Positions 34,108 through 45,880 of a stretch of DNA of 64,000 nt are shown piece after piece. The stretch's first letter is position 1. Each line of letters starts with the position of its first letter. Position numbers and translations under genes: made by a program. The notes beneath the pieces were generated by a model, which did not search any database, had not been told where the DNA came from, and was given only the letters and a program-made list of their open reading frames with translations. Source of the DNA: Microbotryum silenes-acaulis (taxonomy: Eukaryota; Basidiomycota; Microbotryomycetes; Microbotryales; Microbotryaceae); assembly GCA_003665825.1 (NCBI GenBank), contig QPFY01000012.1:434001-498000 (forward strand), written 5' to 3'.

Positions 34108-36595
34108 TTAGAAGACCAACGCGGCCAAGCCGACAGCGACGAGAGCCGCGACTCCAGGAGCGTTCTGGAAAGACGCCATTGCGCCACTCTTAGGAGTCGT
34201 GCCGTTCGCAGCCCCTCCCGAGCCACCGGTGGATTTACCACCCGAGGTCGAGTTGGTCGCGGCCTCGGTCCCGTTCCAACAGTACTTGACGAAGCAAGCC
34301 TCGCACGTCGAAGTCCTGTTCAAACCTTGATGAGCGCGCAGCCGTTCAACACCGGCGCATTGCAAGCAGGTTCCCCACTCGGTCGAGTCGCCTTGCGTGG
34401 CGATGCCGTACGCCGTGTTGAGGAATGCTACTTGTTGGGAGACGCTGTATTGGATTTGACCGGTCGAGGTGTTTGTCACACCAGTCGGGTCGTAGTTGGG
34501 CAAATAGACGATCAAAGGGTAGTCCGAAGCGATCGAGGCGTTCGCGGTCGTAAAGTTGGCCGGCGCGAGCCCACAACCGAAGAAGGTCGGGCGCGTGTTG
34601 AGGCCTTGGCTGATGAAGGTTTGCGCCGAGTTGGGAAGAGGGGGTAAGGCGAGCGAACCGTTGGCCAAGAGCATCGATCGAGTCTCGGTCGCGACCATAG
34701 AAGCACCGGTGGGCATGCTTTGGTTCGAATCCGCAGTTGCGTCGGCGACGACGATACAGTCGATTTGACGAGCGGGCGCGGCCAACGGAGCGATCGGGTC
34801 GACCTCACCGGCCAAACCACCATCGATGAGACTGAGGAGCGTCTGACGGGCATCCTCGAACGTTGCCACATTGACACCCTGGAAAGGGTTGGGGACTCCA
34901 GCAACGTCCAGAGCGACGTCTTGTTGGCCCGCCCCGAACGTCGAGTTGATGCCTTGCACGAGTTGGTAAATGGGCGAGACGGACGCCGTCCACGCCGTGG
35001 CGTTCGAGACGTTGTAGGCGTGGAAGATGTTGGACGAGATACCCGTGACGTAGCCGGCCAAGTCAAAGTTGTTGACGCAGCTTTGATTGTTGGACCCTCC
35101 CGTCGGCGTACCGGAGACGGCGGCCGTGCCCATCAGCTCGGTGGGAATGAAGCTGTTGAAGGATTACGGATAAACAAGGATCAATTATCTGTGGCATTTA
35201 AGGAGCATTCCGGAAGCCGTAGGAGCCAACGCACCTCGCGAGCTCGGGATCAAAGCTGCCAAACTCGAGGGGGGAAATTTCATAGACGACCGATTGCAGA
35301 GGGACAGCCTCGCCCGCCAAGGGCTTCTCGGTCGCGTTCTTCGACACTACCGTGGCGACGATGATGGGGAATGGCATCGTGTTGTTGACGTAGGAAGAGA
35401 CCGACGTGACGTTGGACCAGCGGTACGAGGTTCGGCGTTCGGTCGAGTTGGTGAAAAAGTTGGTCGGGTTCGTGCCGGGTACGAAGTGGTAGGAGAGCTA
35501 CCAAAGTAGGAGAACCAAAAGATAGCAGAAAAAGTAAGCATATTTGAGGGTGTCGAAAGGGAACTCTAAAGACCTTAAGGACGCACCGAAAGGGCCCAGA
35601 TGTCCGCAATGGTGACAGGGAAGCCTGCTGCCTTCTTCTCGCCTGCGTCCGCGAAAAGGGACGCGACGTATGCATTCGTGATGGTCGAGTTGGACGAGGG
35701 GTTGAGGAGATCGAACTCGAGGTTCCATCCGAGTTCAGTACCGTTCTTGCCGAGGACCATGTCGAACGCATCGGGCATGTCGTTAAGCGCCCACGAGGTC
35801 AGGAGCCACGAACCGCCGGAGAGCGCCGAGACGTACGAGGACGACTGGAGATACCCGCCTGTACCAACGGTCTTGGACTGAGCATTTCGACCATCAAGAG
35901 CAGCGAGCACACCGGCACCGTACCTGTGACGGAAGGCAAAGACGAAGTAGGATGTGATTGGTCGAGGTCAGCAAAGGCTGGGGCGAAGCTTCGTGGGCGG
36001 AGAGCGCGGTGTGGGGCACCGGTTGGTGATCGGCCCGAGAGCTCTCCCCGACGCCCGCTCCAAAAATAAGGCAGGGAGGGTACTTACAAAGCTGCACGAT
36101 CTCCACCGCCCGACAAAGCGATGGCGATGGTAGGAACAGTAGCGTTGGTCGAAGCGTTGAGCGACCCACTGTAGACGGTACTGGCCCTGTCTCCTAGCCA
36201 AGCTGTCTCATGGTAGCAACGGTCAGCTTCTTGCGCCGAGGGGGGAATAGTCGGGGTTCACAAGTTTCGAGCTCGTGGGTGGTGCGCACTCACAGGCGAG
36301 TTCGGACACGACTTGACCTTTACGCGCTTGGACGTAAGCGGTTTCGTCCGTATTGAGACTTTGGTTGCCGGTGCCTTTGGAATGAGATATCCAGCACGGA
36401 CGCCGATCAGCTCCACGAGCCGAGAAAAAGCGACCGTGCGCCCACGCCGCCGACGGTCGACGATCACTCACGCGAGGGCCCGGCAACACCGGCCTGTCTC
36501 AGCACATTGGTGCCGGGGCACGAGACGTATTCTGGAGCATACGACGCCGAAGCAAGCGATGCGACAGCGAGCAAGGTCAAGAAACTGGTATGCAT
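34108..36595 (-). CDS. PLB1: Phospholipase B / lysophospholipase, secreted and probably GPI-anchored
   Basis: The protein starts at 36595 with a clear signal peptide (MHTSFLTLLAVASLASASYA), followed by PEYVSCPGTNVLRQAG, the usual mature start of fungal phospholipase B. Catalytic-domain landmarks are LSGGGDRAALYGAGV (oxyanion region), SALSGGSWLLTSW with the GxSGG-type nucleophile Ser, and, in the large last exon, LIDGGLAGE and a DCIVVAD segment. Many N-x-S/T sites and paired cysteines fit a secreted glycoprotein. The C-terminus is Ser/Gly/Thr-rich, then hydrophobic (PGVAALVAVGLAALVF), as in GPI-anchor signals. It hydrolyses acyl chains of phospholipids and lysophospholipids at the cell surface. 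Several short introns interrupt the first 1.4 kb; the last exon covers about 34108-35140. Confidence 0.92.
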
Positions 36596-37854
36596 CTCTT
36601 ACGAGTTGACCGAAAAGATGGTGGGTATGTTGGGTGAGATGGAGGAGAAGAAAGCCGAAGCTCGACGGAGGACGTATTCAAATTTGGTCAATGCTCCCAG
36701 GCAGAAAACGGACGATCGCTATAACGAGGTCTCAGCACCGCTGGGCCCGTGATCTAAAGCTAAATCCGCCGTCGTCAACTTGCTGGGCTCTCCTTTGCTT
36801 CCCCACATATCATTGCTGACCAATTGACGGCTTTCAATCGAAGTAGGTAGCCTGCTGGGTACCACCACCCCTCGGCGCATGCCCGTGCCAGCCCCCACCC
36901 TCCACTCCGGTTCATAATCGGTCCGCCCGTCCAGTGGTGGTGCTTCTTGCAACCTGCTCTTCAAGAGGACCCGGATTCAGTCCGGAGTATGGCCGTCGGC
37001 CGGAGTGGACGGACCCACCTCTCCGTATTTATTTTCGGATGGGGCTCAGGGGGGGTCGAGGAATTGTGAGGGGTACGCCGAGTACCCTGCTGGGAGATCA
37101 AGATTGGTTGTAGGACCCACCAGGAGCACCTATCTGCACCATAGCACTGTCTCCCACGTCAAATTTTGGTGCATTTGCTCATTTAAGTTTCCCTCCTCCG
37201 CTTCTGGAACAATCAATGTTCACGTGGGATTTCGATATCTGCTGCGGCGCTTGCAGCCCTAGCCCGTCCGCGCGTGAACCAGAGCGCCAACGGGAGCCGC
37301 GCCGCCAAAGGGGCAAGTTCCCACGTGTGTTGAGCCCGCGGACCTATTTAATGTCGACCCAGCTATGTGTTTGTAGGTGAGCATCACTTAAGATCGTCCA
37401 CGCTTTCCGCCTCTTTCGGGGTCTATGTGGGTATGTTGGCTTCGCAGGGGTTGGGCAACTTACTGGCGGTACTCGGATCAGTCCGAATATTCCCCCGGGC
37501 CAGAAAGCGTGACCAAGGTATAGAGTCTAGCCTCATGAAGCTAATTTCACCACTCCTATGCAGGTGTAAGAAGCTGGCACTCCACTATCTGTGGCTTCAC
37601 CCCTTGAGCTGTCCTTCGCACACCTTATTGTTTCTCCATCCCCCATCTCTCCGAAAATCTGCAAGCGGCCTCGAGCAATTTCAAGTTGGTGCCCCACATG
37701 AGGAGGCTACATGAGGCGGGAGCGCGCTCGAAGTGAAAAGCGCTTGCGAAGCCGTCGTTTCTTGCACTCCAATCAATCCCACAACTTGCGCGAGATCAGA
37801 TTATAACCACCTCAGCCTCGTCAACGTATATTCGAAAATACGTGAAGCGCAATC
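36596..37854. other. Intergenic region between divergent genes
   Basis: About 1.26 kb upstream of phospholipase B (-) and the unknown protein (+). Open frames are short and unlike proteins. I see no repeat or RNA gene; it probably contains the regulatory region of the secreted phospholipase. Confidence 0.55.
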
Positions 37855-38827
37855 ATGGACGATGATATGTACCACTCGCAAGCCGCTCCGGCCTATGCGC
37901 TCGAGTCGGATGAACACGATTCTGACGACGAGGCCGCCGAGTATGGTGATCGCGCTCCTCAAACAACTGCTCCCAAAGCCCGAGCAAGCAAACCGGATCC
38001 CGTGGTGGAATTTCGTGGAGCAACAGTACTTCAGCCGACTCGGGTCGTCTTTCTCGTGGGAGAGGTCGCAGAGGTGTTCGCCAGGGGTGCCAAGACTAGC
38101 GACGCGTCAGCTACGGTCTTTGTCGATGGTGAACAAGTGAGTTAGGGTCTCCTAGGTCTTTGACACAACAAAACGATGAGAACTGATGAAGTACATGTCG
38201 GGTGTGCAGGCTGCATCAACTCATGTCATCTCTCCCTCGGTGACAGTCGTGTTCACCTCGATCGCACTTCCTTTGGTCTCGTTGTATCCCTTCGCCCACG
38301 CATTGTTGTCAAAGCTATCTCCTACCTCAACCACGATCGTAGCACCTTATCATTCCCCCTCCTATATCGCCGAACATCCGTCTGCCTCCCCACTCATCCG
38401 CTACCTCTCCTCCTCGCCCACCCCGAACTCTCTCTTGACGCTCGAACAAGCAGGCCACCTCTCCCCATTCTCACCTCCGAACCTCTTGCACGGTCTTGCA
38501 CCTCTTCTCCTGACGCTCTCGACCCTCTCGGAGATCGAAGCGTCCTTGATTCTCTTGCCCTCAATCGCCTCCCCTACGTCTTTGAACGGTCCCTTCCTCG
38601 GCCCCTCCTCCTGGTCCAATACGATCTACGATGCAGGTGGGCCGACATCGTTGAGCGACTCAAGAGGGGTGTATGGGGATGTACAAGCGTCGTTGAAAGC
38701 TGTGGGGAAGGGTTTGGGTTGGGACGAGTGGTACGATGCGAAGAAGAGGGATGGGAAGGGCTCTGATTGGATTGAGAGGTCGAGGAGGGAGAAGAGGAGG
38801 GAACAGGCGGGAAGTATGTATATGTAA
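37855..38827 (+). CDS. Conserved-looking protein of unknown function
   Basis: Two exons (37855-38136, 38210-38827; GTGAGT...GCAG intron) give 299 aa. The N-terminus is acidic (DSDDEAAEYGD), followed by VVEFRGATVLQPTRVVFLVG and VFVDGEQ, then ISPSVTVVFTSIALPLVSLYPFAHALL, which is hydrophobic enough for a buried strand-helix unit or one membrane segment. The C-terminus is basic and charged (WIERSRREKRREQAG). The alpha/beta pattern vaguely recalls proteasome assembly chaperone 1, but no motif proves it and I give no function. The splice join and continuous coding character support a real gene. Confidence 0.7.
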
Positions 38828-39282
38828 TCCGAGAACAAAACTTGACCTAGAGCGTATGCGTCGCCGCTCAGTGTAGCACTTCTCATAAACTTCGCCGAAG
38901 CCGGGCGTCCATATAGCACGCCTGCAGTGAGTTGGCGCAGGCTCGCCTCCGTTTACGTGTTTAGTACCTCAATGATGCAGGATTGTCTTGAGCCAAGGAC
39001 GAAAAACGAGTACACGTCTTTGCATGCTCGGTAGACCGAAGGCCTAGCGCCGCCCCTCTTCGCCTTTCCATATTTCTGCGCGGGCCTCATCTGCATGCTC
39101 TCTTCGGAGTGTTGCTGATCTGTAACACTTGGTTAATTTGCCCCGCACGGTCAATATTTCGCGGGGAGGCCCGCCCGAACTGATCGCGGCACTTGCTTCG
39201 TCTTCTGTCTCTCATTCCTTCTCGCCGGGTCGTAGTGATCGTGTGCGAAAGCTCTTTAACTACAACGGGAAGGTGCTTCAAG
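38828..39282. other. Intergenic between two + strand genes
   Basis: 3' flank of the unknown protein and 5' flank of ALG2. Nothing further was recognised. Confidence 0.6.
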
Positions 39283-41271
39283 ATGCAGCACGTGCAGCAC
39301 AACAACAACCCTTTCGCTCCTCTTCCGGCGTACCATCGCGAACATGAGCCGATCGAACTGCCTTCCGAGTTGAGGATCGCGTTCCTTCATCCTGACCTAG
39401 GTATTGGTAAGTCTCGCTGGACGAAATGACCGACTATGAGCATGCGCGCCATGATACTAACCTTCCCCGTCGTTCGGAAATCGCAGGTGGAGCCGAACGA
39501 TTGGTCGTCGATGCTGCGGTCGCGTTGCAGCAACGTGGTCATCATGTCGAGATCTTTACCAGTTACCATGAGGATGGACCTAAAGGAAGGAGTTTCGAAG
39601 AGACGAGGAATGGTCAGTCGTCATTGCATCGCGATACAGTTCGCTGGGGAGTGGCTCGTCTCACAGCTGACCGAAGTGGGGGTTCCGTACCCTGTCACTC
39701 GGAGGCCGAGCCATCCCCAAAATCGGCAGCGGTCGAAACCGGGATGAGATAACTCAAGAGCAATCAGTTTCATCTCCAGGTACCCTCAAAGTCCACGTAC
39801 TCGGCGCATGGCTCGTGCCTCGCTCGTTCCTCGGTCGATTCAAAGTCGTCTGCGCGATGCTACGTCAACTCCATCTCACCTTCTCTTTCCTTCTCGCCTG
39901 CCTCTTGTACCATCTCAGTGGACTACCTCTACTATCGTCGTTGCTCATCCCCGAAACAAAGCCCTTCTCCTCGAGCGCAGATTGGTCCCCTCTTCGACAG
40001 TTGGCCCCTTTCGACGTAATCGTCGTCGACCAACTCTCAACTGCGATCCCTCTCCTGCGCTGGTTCGGCCAGAACCGCATCGTCTTTTACTGCCATTTCC
40101 CCGACTTGCTCCTCTCCCCTTCGAGGCCCGCATCGTCAACTGCGAATGACCCTCGTAAAGAGCCGCCATGGACGATCGCGAGGGAGATTCGGTCCATGTA
40201 TCGGAAACCGATCGATACGCTCGAACAAGAAACGACGGGGCAAGCCGACAAGATCGTGGTCAACTCCGAGTTTACGGGCCAAGTCTTCGTTACTACTTTC
40301 AGAACGATGGGGAGGGTACCCAGAGTCGTCTACCCCGCGGTGGACGTCAAGGCGTATGGGAAGAGAGTCGAAGTGGGGAAGGAGGACATGTGGTTGCAAA
40401 GGTGGGCTAAGCTCCGGTCGAGTCTCTTGCTACTGCTGGCTAGTAGCTGATCCTCGCGGTGCGAGTCTGCAGTCAGGATCCAATGCTCTTGTCTATCAAT
40501 CGCTTCGAGGGAAAGAAGGTCCTCGCCCTCGCTGTCGATGCGTTCGCTCGGATCGCCGGGGATCAGCCCAAGCTCCATCTCGTCATCGCTGGGGGATACG
40601 ATCCCCGTCTGGCGGACAATGTCAAGACTCTGTCGTCCCTTCAACGCTTGGCGAAGAAGCATGAGTTGTCATACTACACCTACACCTCGTCCTCGGCCGC
40701 AACTTCCTCGGCCCCCGATGCCGAACTCTACAAAGCCGCTCAGGCGTCGACGATCCCACCAACCACAACTCCGCGTATCCTATTCCTCCTGAACTTGACT
40801 GCAGCACAAAAGGATGCGTTGCTCCACTCCCCCTCGACCGTCGCTTTGCTTTACACTCCCTCGTTCGAGCACTTTGGTATAGTACCGATCGAAGCGATGG
40901 CTTCGGGCGTACCGGTCCTAGCGACGAACTCGGGAGGCCCGACCGAATCCATCATCGACGATGGTCTCGATTCCTCCACCACGACCGGTCTATTACGCTC
41001 ACCTTCGGCAGACGTATGGGCCACAGCCATGAAAGACCTCTTGGCGCTGTCTCGGACGCGTCGTCAAGAAATGGGCTCTAAAGGCAAAGAACGAGTAGAG
41101 AAGGTCTTCTCCCTCTCTAGGTTAGGGGAGGAGATGGAAAGAGTTTGCATCGATGCGGCGAGGCTTGGCAAACCGATCTCGTCGGAGACGGGGTTCTTGA
41201 AGTTGTTGGCGTTCATGGGAATTGGGTTGTTTTGTTCCATTTCGGGAATCATTGCGTTTTGGTTGCTTTGA
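39283..41271 (+). CDS. ALG2: ALG2 alpha-1,3/1,6-mannosyltransferase
   Basis: Four exons (39283-39406, 39487-39612, 39780-40401, 40473-41271) give 556 aa. The GT4 fold opens with [23 protein letters not shown]; membrane-interacting hydrophobic stretches follow ([20 protein letters not shown]), then [11 protein letters not shown] and [11 protein letters not shown]. The GDP-mannose side carries [18 protein letters not shown] and the EX7E motif in [20 protein letters not shown] final helix ([22 protein letters not shown]) is a likely ER anchor. ALG2 adds the second and third mannose to dolichol-linked GlcNAc2-Man on the cytosolic face of the ER during N-glycan precursor assembly. A loop rich in Ser, Ala and Thr after residue 370 is longer than I would expect. 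Confidence 0.95.
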
Positions 41272-41644
41272 GGATGGGACGGGGAGGTGGTGGGGGGTTG
41301 TGCTGTAATCTAAGGCCGTTGTTGGCAATCGCCGTCGTCCTTGGGGAACGTTTGTCTTTTCGGCGAGGCCTCGCTCCCTGAACAAGGTTCTTAAGGAAGA
41401 GAATGAAACTATCTTGTGTGGGGGCACAACGTTCCGAAGCTTTGTAACAGAGTGTACTCATGACTTTAACCCAGAAGAAGCCTAACACTGACAGAGCCAA
41501 ACTGAGCAGAAATCCCCGGCGCGGTCTGGCGCGGAGCTGCGGTGGAGCGCTCTGGGCACAGGACGAGGTTCGACTTCGCTCCGCAACGCTCCTCTTCGCG
41601 CCCTGTCACGCCGGATCACGTCCCGCATCGTACATCAAGCAACG
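41272..41644. other. Intergenic between ALG2 and bS6m genes
   Basis: Short spacer with no feature I can support other than the flanking untranslated regions. Confidence 0.6.
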
Positions 41645-42355
41645 ATGGTCCTCTACGAACTCGTCTGCATCTCCTCCCGTCAAGCCACATTCGTAAGCAT
41701 CACCCCCAGACATTACTCCACACAGATGTAACTGATCGCAACATCCCATCCCGTACCCCATTTAATGTTCTTCCAATCCTTATTAGGCCCCGATCCGCGC
41801 CCTCACCACCACCACCACCTCCCTCGTCACGTCGAATGGTGGCGTGGTGAGGAGTTTGGACCACTGGGGGACTCGAAACTTGCCGCAGAGGATGAAGAGG
41901 GGGGATGGATCGAGTTTGGAGGGCGTGTAAGTTCGAGAACGGGGGGTAGAGCTGCGGTGTTGGGCTCACACTTTGTGCTGGGTGTATGGGATGGAGAGTG
42001 GAAGTGGTACTGATTCATCTACGGTGATTGTGAATGTATCTAGGTATTGGACGATGAGATTCGACGCTAATCCTCCTACGGTCAAAGCCTTGAATGAAAG
42101 GTTACGGCTCGATCCTCGTGTATTACGGTAAGCTACAAACCCACACCAACGCGCATAAAACTACTTGCCCCAGTCTCACGCCTGACTCATCATCTACTTC
42201 CATGTTTCGCTAGGTGGACGACCCTCAAAATCGGCGAAAAGCTACACGAGATCGCTCGACCGGCCGCGCAGGATCCGACCGTTCGATTCCGTCGACCTTT
42301 ACCGAAGGGTCTGGGGAGTGGGAACAGTCCTTTGACGCAGGATTCAAGTTATTGA
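41645..42355 (+). CDS. MRP17: Mitochondrial ribosomal protein bS6m
   Basis: Four exons (41645-41692, 41787-41926, 42044-42127, 42214-42355) give 137 aa. The protein starts directly with MVLYELVCISSR, the first strand of ribosomal protein S6, as in yeast Mrp17. It continues with SNGGVVRSLDHWGTRNLPQRMKR and VYWTMRFDANPPTVKALNERL, then DPRVLRWTTLKIGEKLHEI, which together make the ferredoxin-like S6 fold. It has a C-terminal tail of about 35 residues. It binds the platform of the mitoribosomal small subunit. All four exons sit in different frames, so no single long ORF marks this gene; the reconstruction rests on splice phase and family conservation. Confidence 0.9.
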
Positions 42356-42590
42356 ACATGGGGAGAAGGGAGAGGGGGGGCTAGGTTGTCTTAGAAGGAC
42401 ATGGGCGGGTTCAACGGCGAGGAGTTTGGGCTGCGTGAGGAGGCTGTTAGGAGCGGGGTTGCACTCCTCTTTGTTGTAATGCTAGAGAGAGACTGATTAA
42501 TCACGTGCTACTTCTCGCCGTCGCACTCGATGATCAAGTCTCTGGACATAGTAAGAATATCATATGTTACTCCGAACTAGCGATCCCTCA

Positions 42591-45137
42591 TCAATTCCCT
42601 CTCCACCCTCTTCCTCTCCGTAACCAAGCGATCTCCTCCTCCGGCGGCACATCCTCCTCCCCTACCCAATCCTTCACCCACTCCCTCCACTTGACCATCT
42701 CCTCATCCGCCAACGCCATCTCCGCCACCCACATCATCGCCAACCCTAGCGTATGTCGATTAGGTCTCACGTTGAGCGCCTTCATCCACGCGAGCACGAG
42801 CGGGATCTTCTCGTACCGTCTGGTTGAACCGAGCAGGATGACGAAAGTACGGAACGTCTTTGCGCTGGGGTATAAGAACGGGTATCGAGGTGGATCGACG
42901 ATACTCAAGGTCGCTTCGAAAGCTCGTAGATCAACACCTCCTTCCCCGTTCGTCTCTGCAGTTCCGGAAGCAGGAGAGCGAGCGAATATCTTCTCCATTA
43001 TTCGGGAAGGTTTGCTCTTGAAAGGATCGATAACTTCGTTCTTGGCCAACTCGGGCCAATTTTGCTCCAAGACGGACCAGAACAAGTCCTCGGCGAAAGC
43101 CACAGGATCTCGATTATCCCACAGGACAGGGTAGTTCAAGCTCGTTCCCGAATGCGCGCTTCCGGAAGGATCATACCACGAAGCATAGCGAGCCGATTGG
43201 ATCAAGATCGTCAAACTCGCTGAATTCGGTACGACGCCGTAGGTCGACGACATGGCTTTGAACAAAGCGTAGACCTCGCCAAAGGCCCCCGTGCCGGAAT
43301 AGTAGAGCATCAAGTCGTTCAGAGGGTCGACGGTGAGCTTGATGCGTTTGGACCGCGGTGGCGAGTCGGAAGCAGCTGGGATCTCGTCTTCTAACCGCGG
43401 CGTGGTATCCTCCTTTGGAGCGTCGATCGTCCAAGCGTCGCAAACTGCGCGAGCGCGATCAGGTCGCCCCAAAGCACAATACGCACGCATGACCACAGCA
43501 AGCATGTGCAGGTTTGGACTCAATGGCACCGGCCTCTCCCGCGTTACCCGTTCCCACAACCGAACGACGCGATCTGGTTCGTCGCGCGACAAAAAGCCCA
43601 CCATGACCCCGTGGTAGATCCTTCGCCATGTGAGGTCGTGTAGTTGGACGGAGGACGATTCGAGTTGATGTAAGAGGTCTTGTAGTCCGTTGGCCTGAAT
43701 TTTGGTCGATCGATGGAAGAAGTTGAAGAGGCGGGCCCAGATGAGGTCGGCGGTGGAGACGGATTTCGGAGCAGCGTCCGGAGCAGCAACGGTTCGCTGA
43801 CGATCGAGAGCACGATGGAAGAGCTCGATGACTTCGCCTACCTCGGCATTGTGGGGTAATACGATTCCACTGAGATCCCTCCCTTCCTCTAATCGAGCAA
43901 AAGCCGTAGATGTCGCATCAAAGATTGATTCCGAATCCTCGACCGAACCCTCCGCGCCGTCCTCTTCCTCCGAGATGCCTTTGAGGGACCGAGCGAACAC
44001 CTTGGCGCCTTCCTCGTTCCCTGCCAAAAGTAACGACAACATCGCTCTTCTCAGCACGCCCCTTCTGAGTTTTTGACCCAGTCGATTGGTTTGGACGACC
44101 AAGTGAGCGATCTCGTGTACGTCGTCTGGGATCAGCCCCGGTTCGAGCAATGGCAAAGTCGTGTCCAGCGTCGGTTCGATCCCTTTGGCCTTCATCAGTT
44201 CCAACAAACGATCCCTCGCTCGATGGAGCAGCTCCTTTGGTGCGGCCGTCGACCTCGAAACAGGTTTTCTCGTATCATTACCCCCCGCCGCCAGAACGGT
44301 GAGGATTCTAGCGAACGCCGTCGCGGAACCCAGTTGATTCGGACTCGAGCAAACCCAATCGATCGTTTCCCTGACCGCGACGAGATGTCGTATCCTCAGA
44401 AAGGACTCCAAACACCGCGCGATGAAAAGGGCCCTATTCTCTCGATTGAGTTGTGCAAAGCGTCGGGAACGAACGAGCATACTCGCGAGGTAAGGCACGT
44501 CTTGGTTCGTCTTGAGCATCCCAGGAATCGAAAGGATCAACCAATCCGGTGATTGAACCTGCGGTCGATCCGGTCCAGCCGATTCGAGTAGACCGAGTCT
44601 TTCCATAGCGTAGTAAACGTCCTTTCGAGCGAGCACGTCGACGTAGATGGCCATATCGGCGGCGAGGATCTTGCGGTGCGCGAGGATCTTGGACAAAATA
44701 TCGGGAGGGATGTCCGCTCCTGCGGCGAGTTGGCGGGCGATCCAGCGGTCACGCGTTTGCCAGAGGTAGCGGTGCGACGTCAACGCAACTTTGTGAGGTT
44801 CGATGGGTTTCTTGCGCGGTGATGTACCCTCGCTCGGCCCGGCCTTGGTTCGCACGGACTCTGTAAGGAACGAGACGAGTGACGTAGAGGGAGCTGTCAG
44901 TCCCGATCGAGTGTGGTACACCGATATCCAAAAGCACAACGCACCCTTCTTTCGAGTCGTATCTTTCGCAGCCGAAGAAGCCGCATCAACTCTCTTCTCG
45001 ACGACGAGGTCCATCGCGGAGGTATTGAAGTCATGACGAACGGCGATGGTCGCGAACGACGGAGCGAGCGAAGGGCGTCCCGCTCGCAACGACGCCCACA
45101 CCGACAGCGAGGGTAGTGTCGAAAGTAGAGTCGACAT
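42591..45137 (-). CDS. Large pentatricopeptide-repeat (PPR)-type protein, probably mitochondrial
   Basis: A single uninterrupted frame of 848 codons. The N-terminus (MSTLLSTLPSLSVWASLRAGRPS...) is basic and Ser-rich, as in mitochondrial presequences. The rest is helical with repeated PPR-like pairs, for example LHMLAVVMRAYCALGRPDRARAV, LNDLMLYYSGTGAFGEVYALF, SLTILIQSARYA and KTFRTFVILLGSTRRYEKIP. Such proteins bind organelle RNA and act in mitochondrial mRNA processing, stability or translation. A 61-nt stretch with intron-like ends (GTGTAC...TTACAG, near 44865-44925) lies in frame; its removal would shift the frame, so I keep it as coding. The gene is convergent with bS6m. I am confident it is a gene and fairly confident of the PPR assignment; the RNA target is unknown. 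Confidence 0.85.
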   Translation of the reverse strand: MSTLLSTLPSLSVWASLRAGRPSLAPSFATIAVRHDFNTSAMDLVVEKRVDAASSAAKDTTRKKGALCFWISVYHTRSGLTAPSTSLVSFLTESVRTKAGPSEGTSPRKKPIEPHKVALTSHRYLWQTRDRWIARQLAAGADIPPDILSKILAHRKILAADMAIYVDVLARKDVYYAMERLGLLESAGPDRPQVQSPDWLILSIPGMLKTNQDVPYLASMLVRSRRFAQLNRENRALFIARCLESFLRIRHLVAVRETIDWVCSSPNQLGSATAFARILTVLAAGGNDTRKPVSRSTAAPKELLHRARDRLLELMKAKGIEPTLDTTLPLLEPGLIPDDVHEIAHLVVQTNRLGQKLRRGVLRRAMLSLLLAGNEEGAKVFARSLKGISEEEDGAEGSVEDSESIFDATSTAFARLEEGRDLSGIVLPHNAEVGEVIELFHRALDRQRTVAAPDAAPKSVSTADLIWARLFNFFHRSTKIQANGLQDLLHQLESSSVQLHDLTWRRIYHGVMVGFLSRDEPDRVVRLWERVTRERPVPLSPNLHMLAVVMRAYCALGRPDRARAVCDAWTIDAPKEDTTPRLEDEIPAASDSPPRSKRIKLTVDPLNDLMLYYSGTGAFGEVYALFKAMSSTYGVVPNSASLTILIQSARYASWYDPSGSAHSGTSLNYPVLWDNRDPVAFAEDLFWSVLEQNWPELAKNEVIDPFKSKPSRIMEKIFARSPASGTAETNGEGGVDLRAFEATLSIVDPPRYPFLYPSAKTFRTFVILLGSTRRYEKIPLVLAWMKALNVRPNRHTLGLAMMWVAEMALADEEMVKWREWVKDWVGEEDVPPEEEIAWLRRGRGWRGN

Positions 45138-45880
45138 GACCCAAGGTACGTGTTGGAGTGGTCTACCGCAAACCGAGGTGTGGCATGTCGGGAGGGGCCG
45201 GGGCTCGCGAGCGCACGGATAGTGGGAAGTGGGGGCCCGGAGAAGGAGTTCACTGGCCAGCCCATCATGCGAAGGACATCGGTCCGATCATTCGGTCCTG
45301 TTCGCCGAACGACATGTTGCTCGTCGCCGAGGGGCAACTTCATTGATTTACATGTTGATAACGGAGGAAGGCTTCAAGAAGGTAGACATCAACGCAGAAT
45401 GAGAAAGGCACAAGAATACGTGATATTACAGAAGCCAAAAAGAGCCCGCGCGCCGAGCGATTTTCCAAAAGAGGAAGGGAGGGGGGGGGGGGGGGGGGGG
45501 AGGGCAGTTAAGAAAGGAAGAAAATGACAATGACAATAGAGAAAAGATGGAACAATTAAACAAACGACTCAAGGGCACATGCGCTTATGGGGAAGGAGAC
45601 AAAGCGACATGGACGACAGCTAAAGGAAGAAACACAACAACGAGCTTCTGGGGTAGAGAAGAGCTCAGAAGTCGTCTCACTTGTGTCGTTGGTAAGAAGC
45701 GACGACCTGAGGAGGAACGGAGGTGCAGAAGATTAGCATTGGGATTAAGACCCGCCAGTAGGACGAGTTGGAGTATAGCTCACCATTGCGTGGTCACGTT
45801 CGTACGGTTCTGTAAGCAAATAGAGCAGCAACGGAGAAAGACGATCAGCATTTGTCGACAGGTCTCTTCCGGGTGGGCGG
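45138..45880. other. Intergenic: PPR gene 5' flank and NOP1 3' flank
   Basis: Contains a run of 20 G (45481-45500) embedded in an A/G-rich tract. No gene or structured RNA is supported. Confidence 0.6.
45481..45500. repeat. Homopolymer run of 20 G
   Basis: An uninterrupted G run, flanked by further short G groups, on the + strand. On the minus strand this is a C run in the NOP1 downstream region. It could form a G-quadruplex, and its true length is uncertain because such runs are often misread. Confidence 0.9.

Noticed and set aside
44862..44925. Candidate 61-nt intron in the PPR gene
   Set aside because: Removal would shift the frame of an otherwise uninterrupted 848-codon gene.
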